The notes beneath the pieces were generated by a model. That model ran no database searches. It worked only from the letters and a program-made list of their open reading frames with translations, and was not told the DNA's origin. A stretch of 64,000 bases of DNA from contig NZ_UFQC01000011.1 of assembly GCF_900496975.1 (NCBI RefSeq), positions 124,001-188,000 on the forward strand. Reading direction: 5' to 3'. Within the stretch, counting starts at the first letter, position 1; each line of letters opens with the position of its first letter. Both the position numbers and the translations under genes were made by a program. Below are positions 10,130 through 18,513 of this stretch, piece after piece. This DNA comes from Achromobacter veterisilvae. Its GTDB lineage: Bacteria > Pseudomonadota > Gammaproteobacteria > Burkholderiales > Burkholderiaceae_B.

Positions 10130-10221
10130 ATGCGTGTCCCGCAGCTACCCTATCGTTCTCTACACGCCTGCAGTGCGCGTGTCAGTCCCTCTTCCTGCTT
10201 TCTGCCGCCTTGGCCGGGCGC

Positions 10222-10782
10222 TCACTGCTTCGCCGCGTTGGCCCGTTGTTGAAGGGCCTGCGCCATCTCCAGGTGCTGCTGGAGGACGGGCAGGGTCTGT
10301 GTGGCGAATTGCTTGACGTCCGGGTCCTTGACCTCGTTCGAGGCCTCTTCGAAGAGCTTGACCGCGTCCTGGTGCGCGGATACGCCGATTTCGTCGATGT
10401 ACGCCTTGTCGAAGCTGTCGTCGCGCAGGCCCAGCGCTTTCAGCTTCGCCTGCTGCACCAGGGACGGCTCGGTTGGCGCTTCGTAGCCCTTGCTTTGCGC
10501 GAGCGACGCAAGCTGCTGGCCGGCCTTGCCATGTTCTTCGATCATTTTCTGCGCAAAGGCTTTTACGTCCGGATCCCGGGCCTTTTCCAGGGCGAGCTTG
10601 CTGCCCGCGACCTCCATATTGCCGGCTTGCGCCGCGTTTTCCAGGAAGTCGCGATCGGCGCTGTCCAGTTTCGCTTCCGACGCCATGGGAGCCGCCGGCG
10701 GCGCCGTCTGGGCCTGAGCCGCGGGAGCGGCGGCCAGCGTCATCGTGGCGAGGAGGGTAGCGGTCAGGTAACGGGTTTTCAT
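10222..10782 (-). CDS. DUF4142 exported protein
   Basis: 186 residues with a clear Sec signal peptide (residues 1-24, ending AQA). The mature part is a four-helix DUF4142 domain (ferritin-like fold): FLENAAQAGNMEVAGSKLAL, an FAQKMIEEHGKAGQQL helix and a final QQHLEMAQ helix. DUF4142 proteins are periplasmic and often sit in stress islands; their activity is not established. GGAGG stands just upstream of the ATG. Confidence 0.88.
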   Translation of the reverse strand: MKTRYLTATLLATMTLAAAPAAQAQTAPPAAPMASEAKLDSADRDFLENAAQAGNMEVAGSKLALEKARDPDVKAFAQKMIEEHGKAGQQLASLAQSKGYEAPTEPSLVQQAKLKALGLRDDSFDKAYIDEIGVSAHQDAVKLFEEASNEVKDPDVKQFATQTLPVLQQHLEMAQALQQRANAAKQ

Positions 10783-10868
10783 GGAAACCTCCAAGTTGGG
10801 CGCGAGGCGCCGTTGAGAGCCGGTGTTCAACCTCCGCCAGCAATCGTCGTTCCCGGCGAAGGGCCCGC

Positions 10869-11378
10869 TCACCCGGGGTTCGGGCCGCCGCCCAGTCCGG
10901 CGTAGTACTCGGCCAGGCGGACCAGCGCGTAGCGGGCGCTGGCCTGGCGTATGCCGTTCCGGCTGCCGGAGAATCGCCGGGTTTCGGAATAGACGGCAGG
11001 CGCCGCGTCGGCGCGGCCCGTCTTGAAGACCCAGGCGAAGCATTGCGTGCCCGCCGGAATGTCGCTGTCTATGGAGTCCGTGACGCCTGTGTTCGAAATG
11101 GCGACCAGCGCCGGGCTTTTCCGCGAGGCGCCTTGCGCCATTTCCCGCGCCACCGCTTCGCTGGTGAGGTTGTGCCGCGCGAGGGTCCGCGCCGAAACGC
11201 CTAGGCAGCGCGCCTTCGCTTCGGGCGAATAGACCACGAAAGCGCAGTCGAGCAGCGAGCCGGCGCCGGGCACGTCGGCCAGCGTGGCGGCGATCAGGCC
11301 CGCCGTGCACGACTCCGCGGTGACCAGGGTCAAGCCGTGTTCATGCATAAAGGCTGCGACCCGTTCAATGGCGTTCAT
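10869..11378 (-). CDS. CinA-family protein (nicotinamide-nucleotide amidase type)
   Basis: 169 residues, the size of stand-alone CinA C-terminal domain proteins (PncC), which hydrolyse nicotinamide mononucleotide to recycle NAD. Diagnostic are TAESCTAGLIAATLADVPGAGS near the start, the YSPEAKARCLGVS block and AISNTGVTDS. The N-terminal MoaB-like domain of full CinA is absent, as is normal for this subgroup. Confidence 0.88.
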   Translation of the reverse strand: MNAIERVAAFMHEHGLTLVTAESCTAGLIAATLADVPGAGSLLDCAFVVYSPEAKARCLGVSARTLARHNLTSEAVAREMAQGASRKSPALVAISNTGVTDSIDSDIPAGTQCFAWVFKTGRADAAPAVYSETRRFSGSRNGIRQASARYALVRLAEYYAGLGGGPNPG

Positions 11379-11411
11379 GGCGAATGGCGCGGACCGCCCG
11401 GTGTCCGCGGC

Positions 11412-11687
11412 CTAGCCGCCGTTGCGCACCGGGTCGGGCCGCCTGCGCGAGACTCCGGCGTGCTCCGCGTCGGTGACGTGGTCGGCGCCGATGTCGGCGC
11501 CCTCATGGTCGCGGTCGCGCGGATTGGCGCTCTCGCGGTCGCCGGTGCCTTGCGAGTCGCTGTCGGTATGGACCAGGTCCGGCGGCAGGTCGCTGGCCGA
11601 ATCAGAGGAATCGCTCGGCCCGAGGTCGGGGCGGGTCGACTCTTCGGACTCGAGGTCGGGGCGGAAGGGGGAGGGCGAGCGGGGCAT
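11412..11687 (-). CDS. Small acidic, low-complexity hypothetical protein
   Basis: 91 residues rich in Asp, Ser, Pro and Arg, with no hydrophobic core and probably disordered. A good GGAGAA ribosome site precedes the ATG. It follows the 2-oxoglutarate oxygenase gene on the same strand. The biased composition means it could still be a chance frame in GC-rich DNA. Confidence 0.45.
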   Translation of the reverse strand: MPRSPSPFRPDLESEESTRPDLGPSDSSDSASDLPPDLVHTDSDSQGTGDRESANPRDRDHEGADIGADHVTDAEHAGVSRRRPDPVRNGG

Positions 11688-11760
11688 GACGGTTCTCCGA
11701 ATGGCTGAGCCAGCCAGGGATGGCCCAGGCTGTGCAGCAAGCGGCGTGCCGGCCCCGCAT

Positions 11761-12531
11761 TCAGGGCGCGTCGTGGAAGAACAGTTCCAGCCCGACGCGC
11801 TCGCCGCCGCGCACGCGGCTGATGGCGTGCTTCAGGTTGACCCGGTAATCGCCGTGGGTTCCGCGGGCGGGGCGGTGCGCGGTGGCGATGAGGGCGGCGT
11901 CGCCCAGCCGCAAGGGCAGCACCATGGGCCGCGACTGCATGCGCGGCCGCTGTTCCGTCATCACGAATTCGCCGCCGGTGAAATCCAGGCCGGGTTCGGA
12001 CAGCAGGGCGACGCACTGCAAGGGAAACACGTGCGCGCCTTCGCCGCGCTGGTGCAGCGCCACGTAGCCGTCTTCGCGCAGCAGGCTGAGGTGCGACAGC
12101 GCATGGGCCTGGCCCGCCTGCCGGCCGCGCCGCAGGAAGTCCGCCAGTTCGCCGGGATAGCGATAAGCGGAATCCAGCCGCTCGCTCCAGCGGTTGGCGA
12201 TGGGAGCGAGATGGCGGTAAAGGGCTTCGCGCCACCCGGCCAAGGGCGCGGGCAGCCCGGCCGGGAAACGGCAGAGGTCGCCCTGGCCCAGTCCGCCGTG
12301 CGCCAGCGGCGCGCGCCGGAGGCCGGCGGCCTGGCGGCCCAGCGCGCGCGCCTGTTCCGGCGCCAGCCATCGCGGCAGGAACGCGTAGCCTTCCGCGTCG
12401 AGTTGCGCGGCGATGCCGGTCCAGTCCAGGCCGTCGATGACGGGCGCGTCCATGTCCAGGGGGATCGGGCTGTCCACGTCGGGGGGCGGCCCCAGGGGCA
12501 GTTCCGCCTGCATGGCCTCAGCTCGCGTCAT
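11761..12531 (-). CDS. 2-oxoglutarate/Fe(II) oxygenase-like protein, iron-ligand Asp replaced
   Basis: 256-residue paralogue of the adjacent upstream gene (shared FPLQ, LLSEPG-DFTGGEFVMTE, SR, FHDA blocks). Such proteins hydroxylate proteins or small molecules using 2-oxoglutarate and a His-x-Asp...His iron centre. Here the facial triad reads His160-Gln161-Arg162 where the paralogue has His-Gln-Asp. The distal His and the downstream Arg (LKHAISRV) remain. It may be inactive or changed in chemistry. Its start overlaps the paralogue's end by 14 bases. Confidence 0.8.
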   Translation of the reverse strand: MTRAEAMQAELPLGPPPDVDSPIPLDMDAPVIDGLDWTGIAAQLDAEGYAFLPRWLAPEQARALGRQAAGLRRAPLAHGGLGQGDLCRFPAGLPAPLAGWREALYRHLAPIANRWSERLDSAYRYPGELADFLRRGRQAGQAHALSHLSLLREDGYVALHQRGEGAHVFPLQCVALLSEPGLDFTGGEFVMTEQRPRMQSRPMVLPLRLGDAALIATAHRPARGTHGDYRVNLKHAISRVRGGERVGLELFFHDAP

Positions 12532-13240
12532 GGAAGATCACCCCCAGCGTGTGCCGCCGCCCGCCCAGGAGCCGGCTGACCCCATGCCGCATGGCGGCCT
12601 TGCGCAAGCCGGTCCGCTTGCCGGCGACGGGGCGCCGGTTCACGGTGAATACCAGGGCGTCTCCCTGGCGCAAAGGGACCACCTCGGCCACCTGCCCGCC
12701 GGAGGAGGTTTCCGTCATGACGAATTCGCCGCCGGTAAAGTCCTTTCCGGGTTCGGACAGCAATATCGCGGTCTGCAAGGGAAACACGTGTTCGCCGTAC
12801 AGGTCCTGGTGCAGGCAGTTGTAGTCGCCTTCGCGGTATTCGAGGATCAGGGGCGTCGGCCGATGCTGCCCGGCGCGGTGGCACCGCGCCAGGAAGTCGT
12901 CCAGCGCGCCGGGGTACTGCACGTCCAGGCCCAGTAGGCGGTTCCAGCGGTTGGCGATCGGCGCGAGCCGGGCATACAGCGCATGGCGCAGGGCATCGAC
13001 GAGCGGCGGGAGAGGGTAGGAAAAATACTTGTATTCGCCGCGGCCGAACCCGTGGCGCGCCATGACGATCCGGGAGCGGTAGCCGTCCTCGCGCGGGTAC
13101 AGCGCCGCCAGCATCCGGCATTGGGCGGGGCTGAGAAATCCGGGCAGCACGGCGTTGCCGTGGTGGTCGAGCGACCGGCCGATGGCTTCCCAATCCCGCC
13201 CCTCGACAGCGTCCAGGCCAGGAGAAATACTGGATTCCAT
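12518..13240 (-). CDS. 2-oxoglutarate/Fe(II) oxygenase
   Basis: 240 residues, double-stranded beta-helix dioxygenase. Iron ligands are visible as His144-Gln-Asp146 (CLHQDLYGEH) and the distal His in MRHGVSRL, whose nearby Arg should bind 2-oxoglutarate. The substrate is unknown; prolyl-hydroxylase-like proteins are the nearest family I can name. First gene of a pair with a diverged paralogue. Confidence 0.85.
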   Translation of the reverse strand: MESSISPGLDAVEGRDWEAIGRSLDHHGNAVLPGFLSPAQCRMLAALYPREDGYRSRIVMARHGFGRGEYKYFSYPLPPLVDALRHALYARLAPIANRWNRLLGLDVQYPGALDDFLARCHRAGQHRPTPLILEYREGDYNCLHQDLYGEHVFPLQTAILLSEPGKDFTGGEFVMTETSSGGQVAEVVPLRQGDALVFTVNRRPVAGKRTGLRKAAMRHGVSRLLGGRRHTLGVIFHDAS

Positions 13241-13331
13241 GGTCTTTCACCGGATGTTCGTGGGCAACGCGTCCAGTGTAGATCGCGGGCGCGGGCCCGG
13301 GGCTCCGTTTCTTGCCATGGGACCGCCTGGG

Positions 13332-13367
13332 CAGGCCCCAAGGCGCGAGGCCGCGCCCTGGGGCCTG
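13332..13367 (-). terminator. GC-rich hairpin downstream of ggt
   Basis: Nested inverted repeat: CAGGCCCCA with TGGGGCCTG, and inner GGCGCG with CGCGCC around an AGGC loop. It starts eight bases after the gamma-glutamyltransferase stop. There is no T-run, so it may be a weak terminator or an mRNA 3' stabiliser. Confidence 0.5.
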
Positions 13368-13374
13368 TCCGGGA

Positions 13375-14970
13375 TCAGAACCCTACGGCCTGACCGTCGC
13401 GCCGCGAATCCGAGGCGGCCACGTATCCGCCCTGCGGCAGGCGGCAGATCAATTGCGCCGAACCGAACTCCAGGCTGTCGGCGGCCGCCACCGCGACGTT
13501 GTGGCCGCGGGCGCGCAGCGCGTCGACCACGTCCGCGGGCAAGTGCGATTCCACGTTCACCACGGGGCCCTTCTCCACGCGGAAGCGCGGCGCGTCGCTC
13601 ATGGCCTGCGGATTCTGGCCGAACGCGGCCAGGCGCGTGACCATCTGCAAATGCCCTTGTGCCTGCATCGACCCGCCCATGACGCCGAACGACATCGCGG
13701 GCTGGCCGCCGCGCGTGACGAACGCGGGGATGATGGTGTGCATCGGCTTTTTGCGCGGCGCGACCTGGTTGGCGTGGCCGGGCGTGAGCACGAAGTTCAG
13801 GCCGCGGTTGTGCAGGCTGATGCCGGTGTCCGGCACGACGACGCCGGAGCCGAAGCCGTGGTAGTTGGACTGGATGAAGGACACCATGGTGCCGCCGGCA
13901 TCGGCCGCGGTCAGGTACACCGTGCCGCCGGTGGCCGGCGTGCCCGCCACCGGCACGCTGGCGCGGTCCATGGAGATCAGGCGCGCGCGCTCGGCCAGGT
14001 AGGAACGGTCCAGCAGGGCGTTGGCGTCGGTGCGCATGTGGCGCGGATCGGCGACGTGCTGATGCAGGTCCGCGAAGGCCAGTTTCATGGCCTCGATGCT
14101 GACGTGATAGTAATCCGCGCTGTCGCGGCCCATGCTTTCCAGGTCGAACTGTTCCAGCATGCCCAGCGCCATCAGCGCCGAAATGCCCTGGCCGTTGGGC
14201 GGGATCTCGTGCAGTTCGTAGCCGCGGAACGACTGCGAAATGGGCGCGACCCATTCGGGGCGGTGTTCCGCCAGGTCCACCGCGCTGAGCGCGCCGTCGG
14301 TCTGGCTGGCGAAGTCGGCGATCTTGCGGGCGAGTTCTCCCCGGTAGAAGCTCTCGCCGCCGGTCTCGGCGATCTCGCGCAGCGTCTTGCCCTGCGCCGG
14401 AAAGCGCCACCATTCGCCGGCCTGGGGCGCGCGGCCCTGGGGCAGGAAGGCGGCGGCAAAGCCCGGTTCCTGCGCCAGCCTGGGCGCCTGCGCCGCCCAC
14501 TGGCGGGCGATGGTGGGCGATACCGCGAACCCTTCTTCGGCATAGGCGATGGCCGGTTCGAACAGCCTGGCGAAAGGCAGCTTGCCGAAGCGGTCGGACA
14601 GCGCCTTCCAGCCGGCCACCTGGCCCGGCACGGTGACCGTGCCCCAGCCCGTGCCGGGCATGGCGTCGCGGCCGCTGAAATATTCCGGCGTCCAGGCGGC
14701 TGGCGCGCAGCCGCTGGAGTTCAGGCCATGCAGGCGGCCGTCGTGCCAGACCAGCGCGAACATATCGCCGCCGATGCCGTTCATGACCGGCTCGAGCACA
14801 GTCAGCGCGATCGCGGTGGCGATGGCGCTGTCGACCGCGTTGCCGCCGGCCAGCAGCATGCGCAGGCCGGCCTGCGCCGCCAGGGGCTGGCTGGTCGCGA
14901 CCGCGTTGGCGGCCAGTACAGGCATTTTGCGGGAGGCGTACGGAAAGGACCAATCGAAGGGTGAGGACAT
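13375..14970 (-). CDS. ggt: Gamma-glutamyltransferase family protein
   Basis: 531 residues, full-length Ntn-hydrolase precursor. It transfers or hydrolyses gamma-glutamyl groups (glutathione and related compounds) after autocleavage into two subunits. The nucleophile threonine is expected at residue 350 (GGTVYLTAADAGGTMVSF). The N-terminal AANAVATSQPLAAQAG and late GGSMQAQGHLQMV blocks are typical. No signal peptide is obvious, so a cytoplasmic GGT-like acylase is possible. The Bug receptor gene lies directly upstream on the same strand, so the pair may serve uptake and cleavage of one substrate. Confidence 0.9.
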   Translation of the reverse strand: MSSPFDWSFPYASRKMPVLAANAVATSQPLAAQAGLRMLLAGGNAVDSAIATAIALTVLEPVMNGIGGDMFALVWHDGRLHGLNSSGCAPAAWTPEYFSGRDAMPGTGWGTVTVPGQVAGWKALSDRFGKLPFARLFEPAIAYAEEGFAVSPTIARQWAAQAPRLAQEPGFAAAFLPQGRAPQAGEWWRFPAQGKTLREIAETGGESFYRGELARKIADFASQTDGALSAVDLAEHRPEWVAPISQSFRGYELHEIPPNGQGISALMALGMLEQFDLESMGRDSADYYHVSIEAMKLAFADLHQHVADPRHMRTDANALLDRSYLAERARLISMDRASVPVAGTPATGGTVYLTAADAGGTMVSFIQSNYHGFGSGVVVPDTGISLHNRGLNFVLTPGHANQVAPRKKPMHTIIPAFVTRGGQPAMSFGVMGGSMQAQGHLQMVTRLAAFGQNPQAMSDAPRFRVEKGPVVNVESHLPADVVDALRARGHNVAVAAADSLEFGSAQLICRLPQGGYVAASDSRRDGQAVGF

Positions 14971-14994
14971 GGGTACTGGAGCTCGTCGTGGAAA

Positions 14995-15969
14995 TTACTG
15001 CGGGGTGATGCCGGCCTGGTCGATCAACTGCTTGGTGCGCGGGATTTCGGCCTTGATGAAGGCGGCGAATTCCTCGCGCGAGCCGCCGCGGGGTTCGGCG
15101 CCGGCTTCCGCCAGCTTACCGCGCAGCGCGGGATCGGCAAGCACTTTGTTGACGGCGCGGTTGAGCTTGTCGAGCACCGGGGCCGGCGTGCCTTCGGGGG
15201 CGACCAGGCCGTACCACGGCGCGATGTCGTAGCCGGCGTAGCCTTGTTCCGCGATGGTGGGGATGTCCGGCGCCAGCGCCGAACGCTTGGAATTGGACAT
15301 GCCCAGCGCCAGCAGCGCGCCGCTCTTGGCCTGCGGCAGCCCCGTCATGATGGTGTCGAAGTACATCGACACCTGGCCGCTCAGCAGCGCGGGGATGGCT
15401 TCGCCCGCGCCCTTGTAGGGCACGTGCAGGATGTCGATGCCGGCCACCGACTTGAGCATTTCGCCGGCCATGTGCGAGGTCGTGCCGGTGCCGAAGGAGG
15501 CATAGGTCAGCTTGCCGGGGTTGGCGCGGGCATAGGCGACCATTTCGGGCAGGGTCTTGAAAGGCTGCGAGGGATTGGCCAGCAGGATGTTGGGCGTATA
15601 GGCCACCATCGACACCAGCTCGAAGGCGTCGGGATCGTAGGCCAGGCGCTTTTGCAGATAGCGGTTGGTCACGATGGCGGCCGGGCCGCCCATCAGCAGC
15701 GTGTAGCCGTCCGGCGCGGCGCGCGCGACCGAGGCACTGCCGATGGCGGCGGCGGCGCCGGGACGCGCTTCGACGACGAAGGGCTGGCCCAGTTCCGTCG
15801 ACAGCGCCGCGCCCAGTTGGCGCGAGATCAGGTCGGTGGCCGAGCCCGCCTGGAACGGCACGACGATGCGCACGGGATGCTGCGGCCAATCGGTGGCCTG
15901 GGCGCCGGCCTGGGCCGCGAAGGCCATGGCCGCGGCGCCTGCCAGCGCCCGGATGAGACGAAACTTCAT
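14995..15969 (-). CDS. Tripartite tricarboxylate (Bug) substrate-binding protein
   Basis: 324-residue periplasmic receptor with a Sec signal peptide (residues 1-25). Family blocks are WPQHPVRIVVPFQAGSATD, the EARPGAAAAIG loop and DGYTLLMG. Bug proteins bind carboxylates for TctAB-type transporters or act as orphan receptors; no transporter genes are adjacent. Located between ggt and a divergent GntR regulator, which likely controls both. Confidence 0.93.
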   Translation of the reverse strand: MKFRLIRALAGAAAMAFAAQAGAQATDWPQHPVRIVVPFQAGSATDLISRQLGAALSTELGQPFVVEARPGAAAAIGSASVARAAPDGYTLLMGGPAAIVTNRYLQKRLAYDPDAFELVSMVAYTPNILLANPSQPFKTLPEMVAYARANPGKLTYASFGTGTTSHMAGEMLKSVAGIDILHVPYKGAGEAIPALLSGQVSMYFDTIMTGLPQAKSGALLALGMSNSKRSALAPDIPTIAEQGYAGYDIAPWYGLVAPEGTPAPVLDKLNRAVNKVLADPALRGKLAEAGAEPRGGSREEFAAFIKAEIPRTKQLIDQAGITPQ

Positions 15970-16048
15970 GGATACCCCTTGATCGCGTTATGGAAAGCGT
16001 GGAGGGGATTAGACGGGAATGGACCGGACGCCATCTATTGGTGTTTGC

Positions 16049-16071
16049 ATCCATGGATCATTGGATCCAAT
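16049..16071. promoter_or_regulatory. Two palindromes in the Bug/GntR intergenic region
   Basis: ATCCATGGAT (16049-16058) and ATTGGATCCAAT (16060-16071) are perfect palindromes two bases apart. They sit 56 bases before the GntR start and 80 from the divergent Bug gene. Such short symmetric sites are typical of FCD-type GntR regulators, so autoregulation plus control of the receptor operon is likely. Confidence 0.5.
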
Positions 16072-16126
16072 TTGTGTTATTTTTGCGTTTATCTATCATG
16101 GCGGCTTTCCGAGCCGTGGGACGACG

Positions 16127-16783
16127 ATGCTGCAATTCCAGAAGACAGCGATCAGCGCCGAAGACGAGGCGTACCTGCACCTGCAGCGCGAGATCCGGCT
16201 TGGGCGCTACGCGCCCGGCCAGCGCCTGGTGCCCGAGGTCGTGGCCGCCGAGATCGGCACCAGCCGCATGCCGGTGCGCGGCGCCCTGCGCCGGCTGGCA
16301 TCCGAGGGCCTGGTCGAAATCCGCGCCAACCGCGGCGCGGTGGTGCGGGGCCTGAACCAGCAGGAAATGCTGGAAGTATTCGAAATGCGTTCCGTGCTGG
16401 AAGGCCTGGCGATGCGCAACGCGGTGCTGCACATGAATGCCGAGCATCTGCGCCGCCTGTCGAATTCACTGGAACTGCTGGAGCAGGGGCCGGGCGAGGA
16501 CCTGGACTGGACAACCGCCCACCGCGAATTCCACGAGTACCTGTGCAGTTTCTGCCAGCAGCCGCGCCTGCTGCGCCAGATATCCGAACTGCATTCCGTC
16601 GTCGAACCCTATATGCGCCTGTGGGCGGCCCAGCCCGGGCGCGTCCTGCGCGTGCGCGAATCGCACCAGGAACTGATCGACGCCTTGCGCACGCGCGATC
16701 CGGCGCGCTGCGAGGCGGCGATGCGGCAACACGTGCTGAACACCGTGCCCGCCTTGCAGGCGTTCCTGGAACAGGCTGCCTGA
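16127..16783 (+). CDS. GntR family regulator (FCD type)
   Basis: 218 residues. The winged HTH is at about residues 10-75 (LVPEVVAAEIGTSRMPVRGAL, then a wing GLVEIRANRGAVV). A helical FCD ligand domain follows, with an H-x3-H-type metal/ligand site (AHREFHEYL and SHQELIDAL). Start chosen at the ATG 16127 because the 36 residues before it look non-coding and cover the operators. Probably regulates the divergent Bug-ggt unit in response to its substrate. Confidence 0.88.
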   Translation: MLQFQKTAISAEDEAYLHLQREIRLGRYAPGQRLVPEVVAAEIGTSRMPVRGALRRLASEGLVEIRANRGAVVRGLNQQEMLEVFEMRSVLEGLAMRNAVLHMNAEHLRRLSNSLELLEQGPGEDLDWTTAHREFHEYLCSFCQQPRLLRQISELHSVVEPYMRLWAAQPGRVLRVRESHQELIDALRTRDPARCEAAMRQHVLNTVPALQAFLEQAA

Positions 16784-16823
16784 AGGGCCGGGCCTGGCTT
16801 AGACTGGGGCCATCCGCAACGCG

Positions 16824-17327
16824 ATGAGCCCTGCCATGACCGACTCCGCCGCCACCCTGATCCGCCGCCTGGACCTGCTGCCACACCCTGAAGGCGGCCA
16901 CTACCGCGAAACCTACCGCGCCGCCGATTCCGTGACGCGCGCCGACGGCGCGCGCCGCGCGGCCAGCACCGCCATCTATTACCTCTTGTGCGACGGCGCG
17001 TGGTCCACCTGGCACCGCATCCGCGCCGACGAACTCTGGCATTTCCATGCCGGCGCGCCGCTGCATATCCATGTGCTGGCGCCGGACGGCGGTTACCGGC
17101 GCCTGCGGCTGGGCAACACGCTGGAGGACGCCGGGGCCGAGTTCCAGGCGGTCGTCCCGGCCGGTAGCTGGTTCGCTGCCGAATTGGCCGAACCCGGCGG
17201 CTACGCGCTGACCGGCTGCACCGTCGCGCCCGGCTTCGAATTCAGCGAGTTCGAACTGGCCGACGCCGCCGAACTGCGCCGCCAGTATCCGGCCCAGGGC
17301 GACCTGATTGCGCGCCTGGCGCGCTAG
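16824..17327 (+). CDS. Cupin family protein (DUF985)
   Basis: 167 residues, full length for the DUF985/cupin_5 family. Characteristic are LDLLPHPEGGHYRETYR, the STAIYYLL strand and ADELWHFHAG, giving histidines for a metal pocket. Enzymatic role unknown for the family. A second ATG at 16836 is equally possible. It converges on the DMT exporter gene with a four-base overlap. Confidence 0.88.
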   Translation: MSPAMTDSAATLIRRLDLLPHPEGGHYRETYRAADSVTRADGARRAASTAIYYLLCDGAWSTWHRIRADELWHFHAGAPLHIHVLAPDGGYRRLRLGNTLEDAGAEFQAVVPAGSWFAAELAEPGGYALTGCTVAPGFEFSEFELADAAELRRQYPAQGDLIARLAR

Positions 17328-18238
17328 CTGGTCCGCGCCTTCGGCGCCGCGGCTGGCGGCTTTTTCCGGCGCGGAAGCTTGGCCTCGCTGGCGAGCACTC
17401 CCGCGACGATGAGGCCCGCGCCCACCAGCGCCAGCGCCGGCAGGCGGTCGCCGGCCAGGCGTCCGACGATGCCGCCCCAGACGGGCTCGCCCGCATAGAT
17501 GACGGTGGCGCGGGTGGGCGACACGGATTTCTGCGCCCAGTTCATGGTCAGTTGGATGATGGCGCTGGCCAGCCCCAGGCCGATGGCCGCGCCGGCCCAC
17601 AGCCAGGAGAACGCGGGCACCGATTCCCCCATGGCCGGCATCAGGGCGAACGAGACCAGGCCCGCCGTCAGTAGCTGCACGGCTGTCACGCGGCGGCTGT
17701 CCACCGACTTCGCGAACAGCCCGATCAGGATGATTTCGGCGGCGATGGCCGCGGCCCCGGCCAGCGTCGCGGCTTCGCCGGCGCTGAAATTCAGGGCGCC
17801 CGCCTGCGGGCCGGCCAGCAGGACCAGGCCGGCGAAGGCCAGCGCCACGCCGACCCAGCTCATCGGGCCGGGCGGCTTCTTCAGCACGGCCCATTGCAGC
17901 AGCGGCACGATGGGAACGTACAGCGCGGTGATGAAGGCCGATTGGCTGCTGGTGATGGTCTGCAATCCGTAAGTCTGCAGGAAGTAGCCCAGGAACAGGG
18001 CGCTGCCGATGGCGATGCCGGCGCCGATCTCGCGGCGGGTGATCGCGGCCATGTGCTTGCGGAACAGCAGCAGCGCCATGGCCCCGGCGATCGTGAAGCG
18101 GACGCCTACGAAGAACAGCGGCCCGCTGTGCTGCATGGCGATGTGGATGACGAGGAAGGTGCTTCCCCACAGCATGGTGACCAGCACCAGGGCGATTTCC
18201 TGGCGGGACAGGGCGAACATCGATGTCTTGGACGTCAC
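17324..18238 (-). CDS. EamA/DMT family transporter
   Basis: 304 residues with ten hydrophobic segments in two EamA repeats (TMLWGSTFLVIHIAM near the start; a second repeat from about residue 155). Family members export amino acids, nucleobases or other metabolites; substrate not deducible. Ends in a short basic tail. Confidence 0.88.
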   Translation of the reverse strand: MTSKTSMFALSRQEIALVLVTMLWGSTFLVIHIAMQHSGPLFFVGVRFTIAGAMALLLFRKHMAAITRREIGAGIAIGSALFLGYFLQTYGLQTITSSQSAFITALYVPIVPLLQWAVLKKPPGPMSWVGVALAFAGLVLLAGPQAGALNFSAGEAATLAGAAAIAAEIILIGLFAKSVDSRRVTAVQLLTAGLVSFALMPAMGESVPAFSWLWAGAAIGLGLASAIIQLTMNWAQKSVSPTRATVIYAGEPVWGGIVGRLAGDRLPALALVGAGLIVAGVLASEAKLPRRKKPPAAAPKARTS

Positions 18239-18304
18239 GGCTTACTTTGAGTGCTACGAGTGGGGGCAAATATACTGCGCCGCGCCGGCCGCGGTGCCCG
18301 TTCA

Positions 18305-18337
18305 CCGAACAGGTTCTGGGGGCTTCCGCCTGTTCGG
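18305..18337. promoter_or_regulatory. Inverted repeat upstream of the MFS gene
   Basis: CCGAACAGG (18305-18313) and CCTGTTCGG (18329-18337), perfect over nine bases with a 15-base spacer, between two divergent transporter genes. It could be an operator or an mRNA hairpin in the long MFS leader. Confidence 0.35.
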
Positions 18338-18513
18338 CATATAGCCAGGAGTAATATGACGCGTCCGGCGGCCCTCGGTTGCCGGATCACAAGCCGATTC
18401 GCGCCTCGTCCTTCCCGCCTTGCCGTCAGCCCCGTCTTCCGCGCGCGCTTCCGGCGGCGTCTACGAACCTGGGCGCGCAAGCGGCCACAAGAAGACATCG
18501 AGGAGAAGCATAC

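Noticed and set aside
11412-11687. Acidic repeat protein as a secreted RTX or calcium-binding toxin
   Set aside because: The Asp-rich stretch lacks the GGxGxDxUx nonapeptide pattern and any secretion signal.
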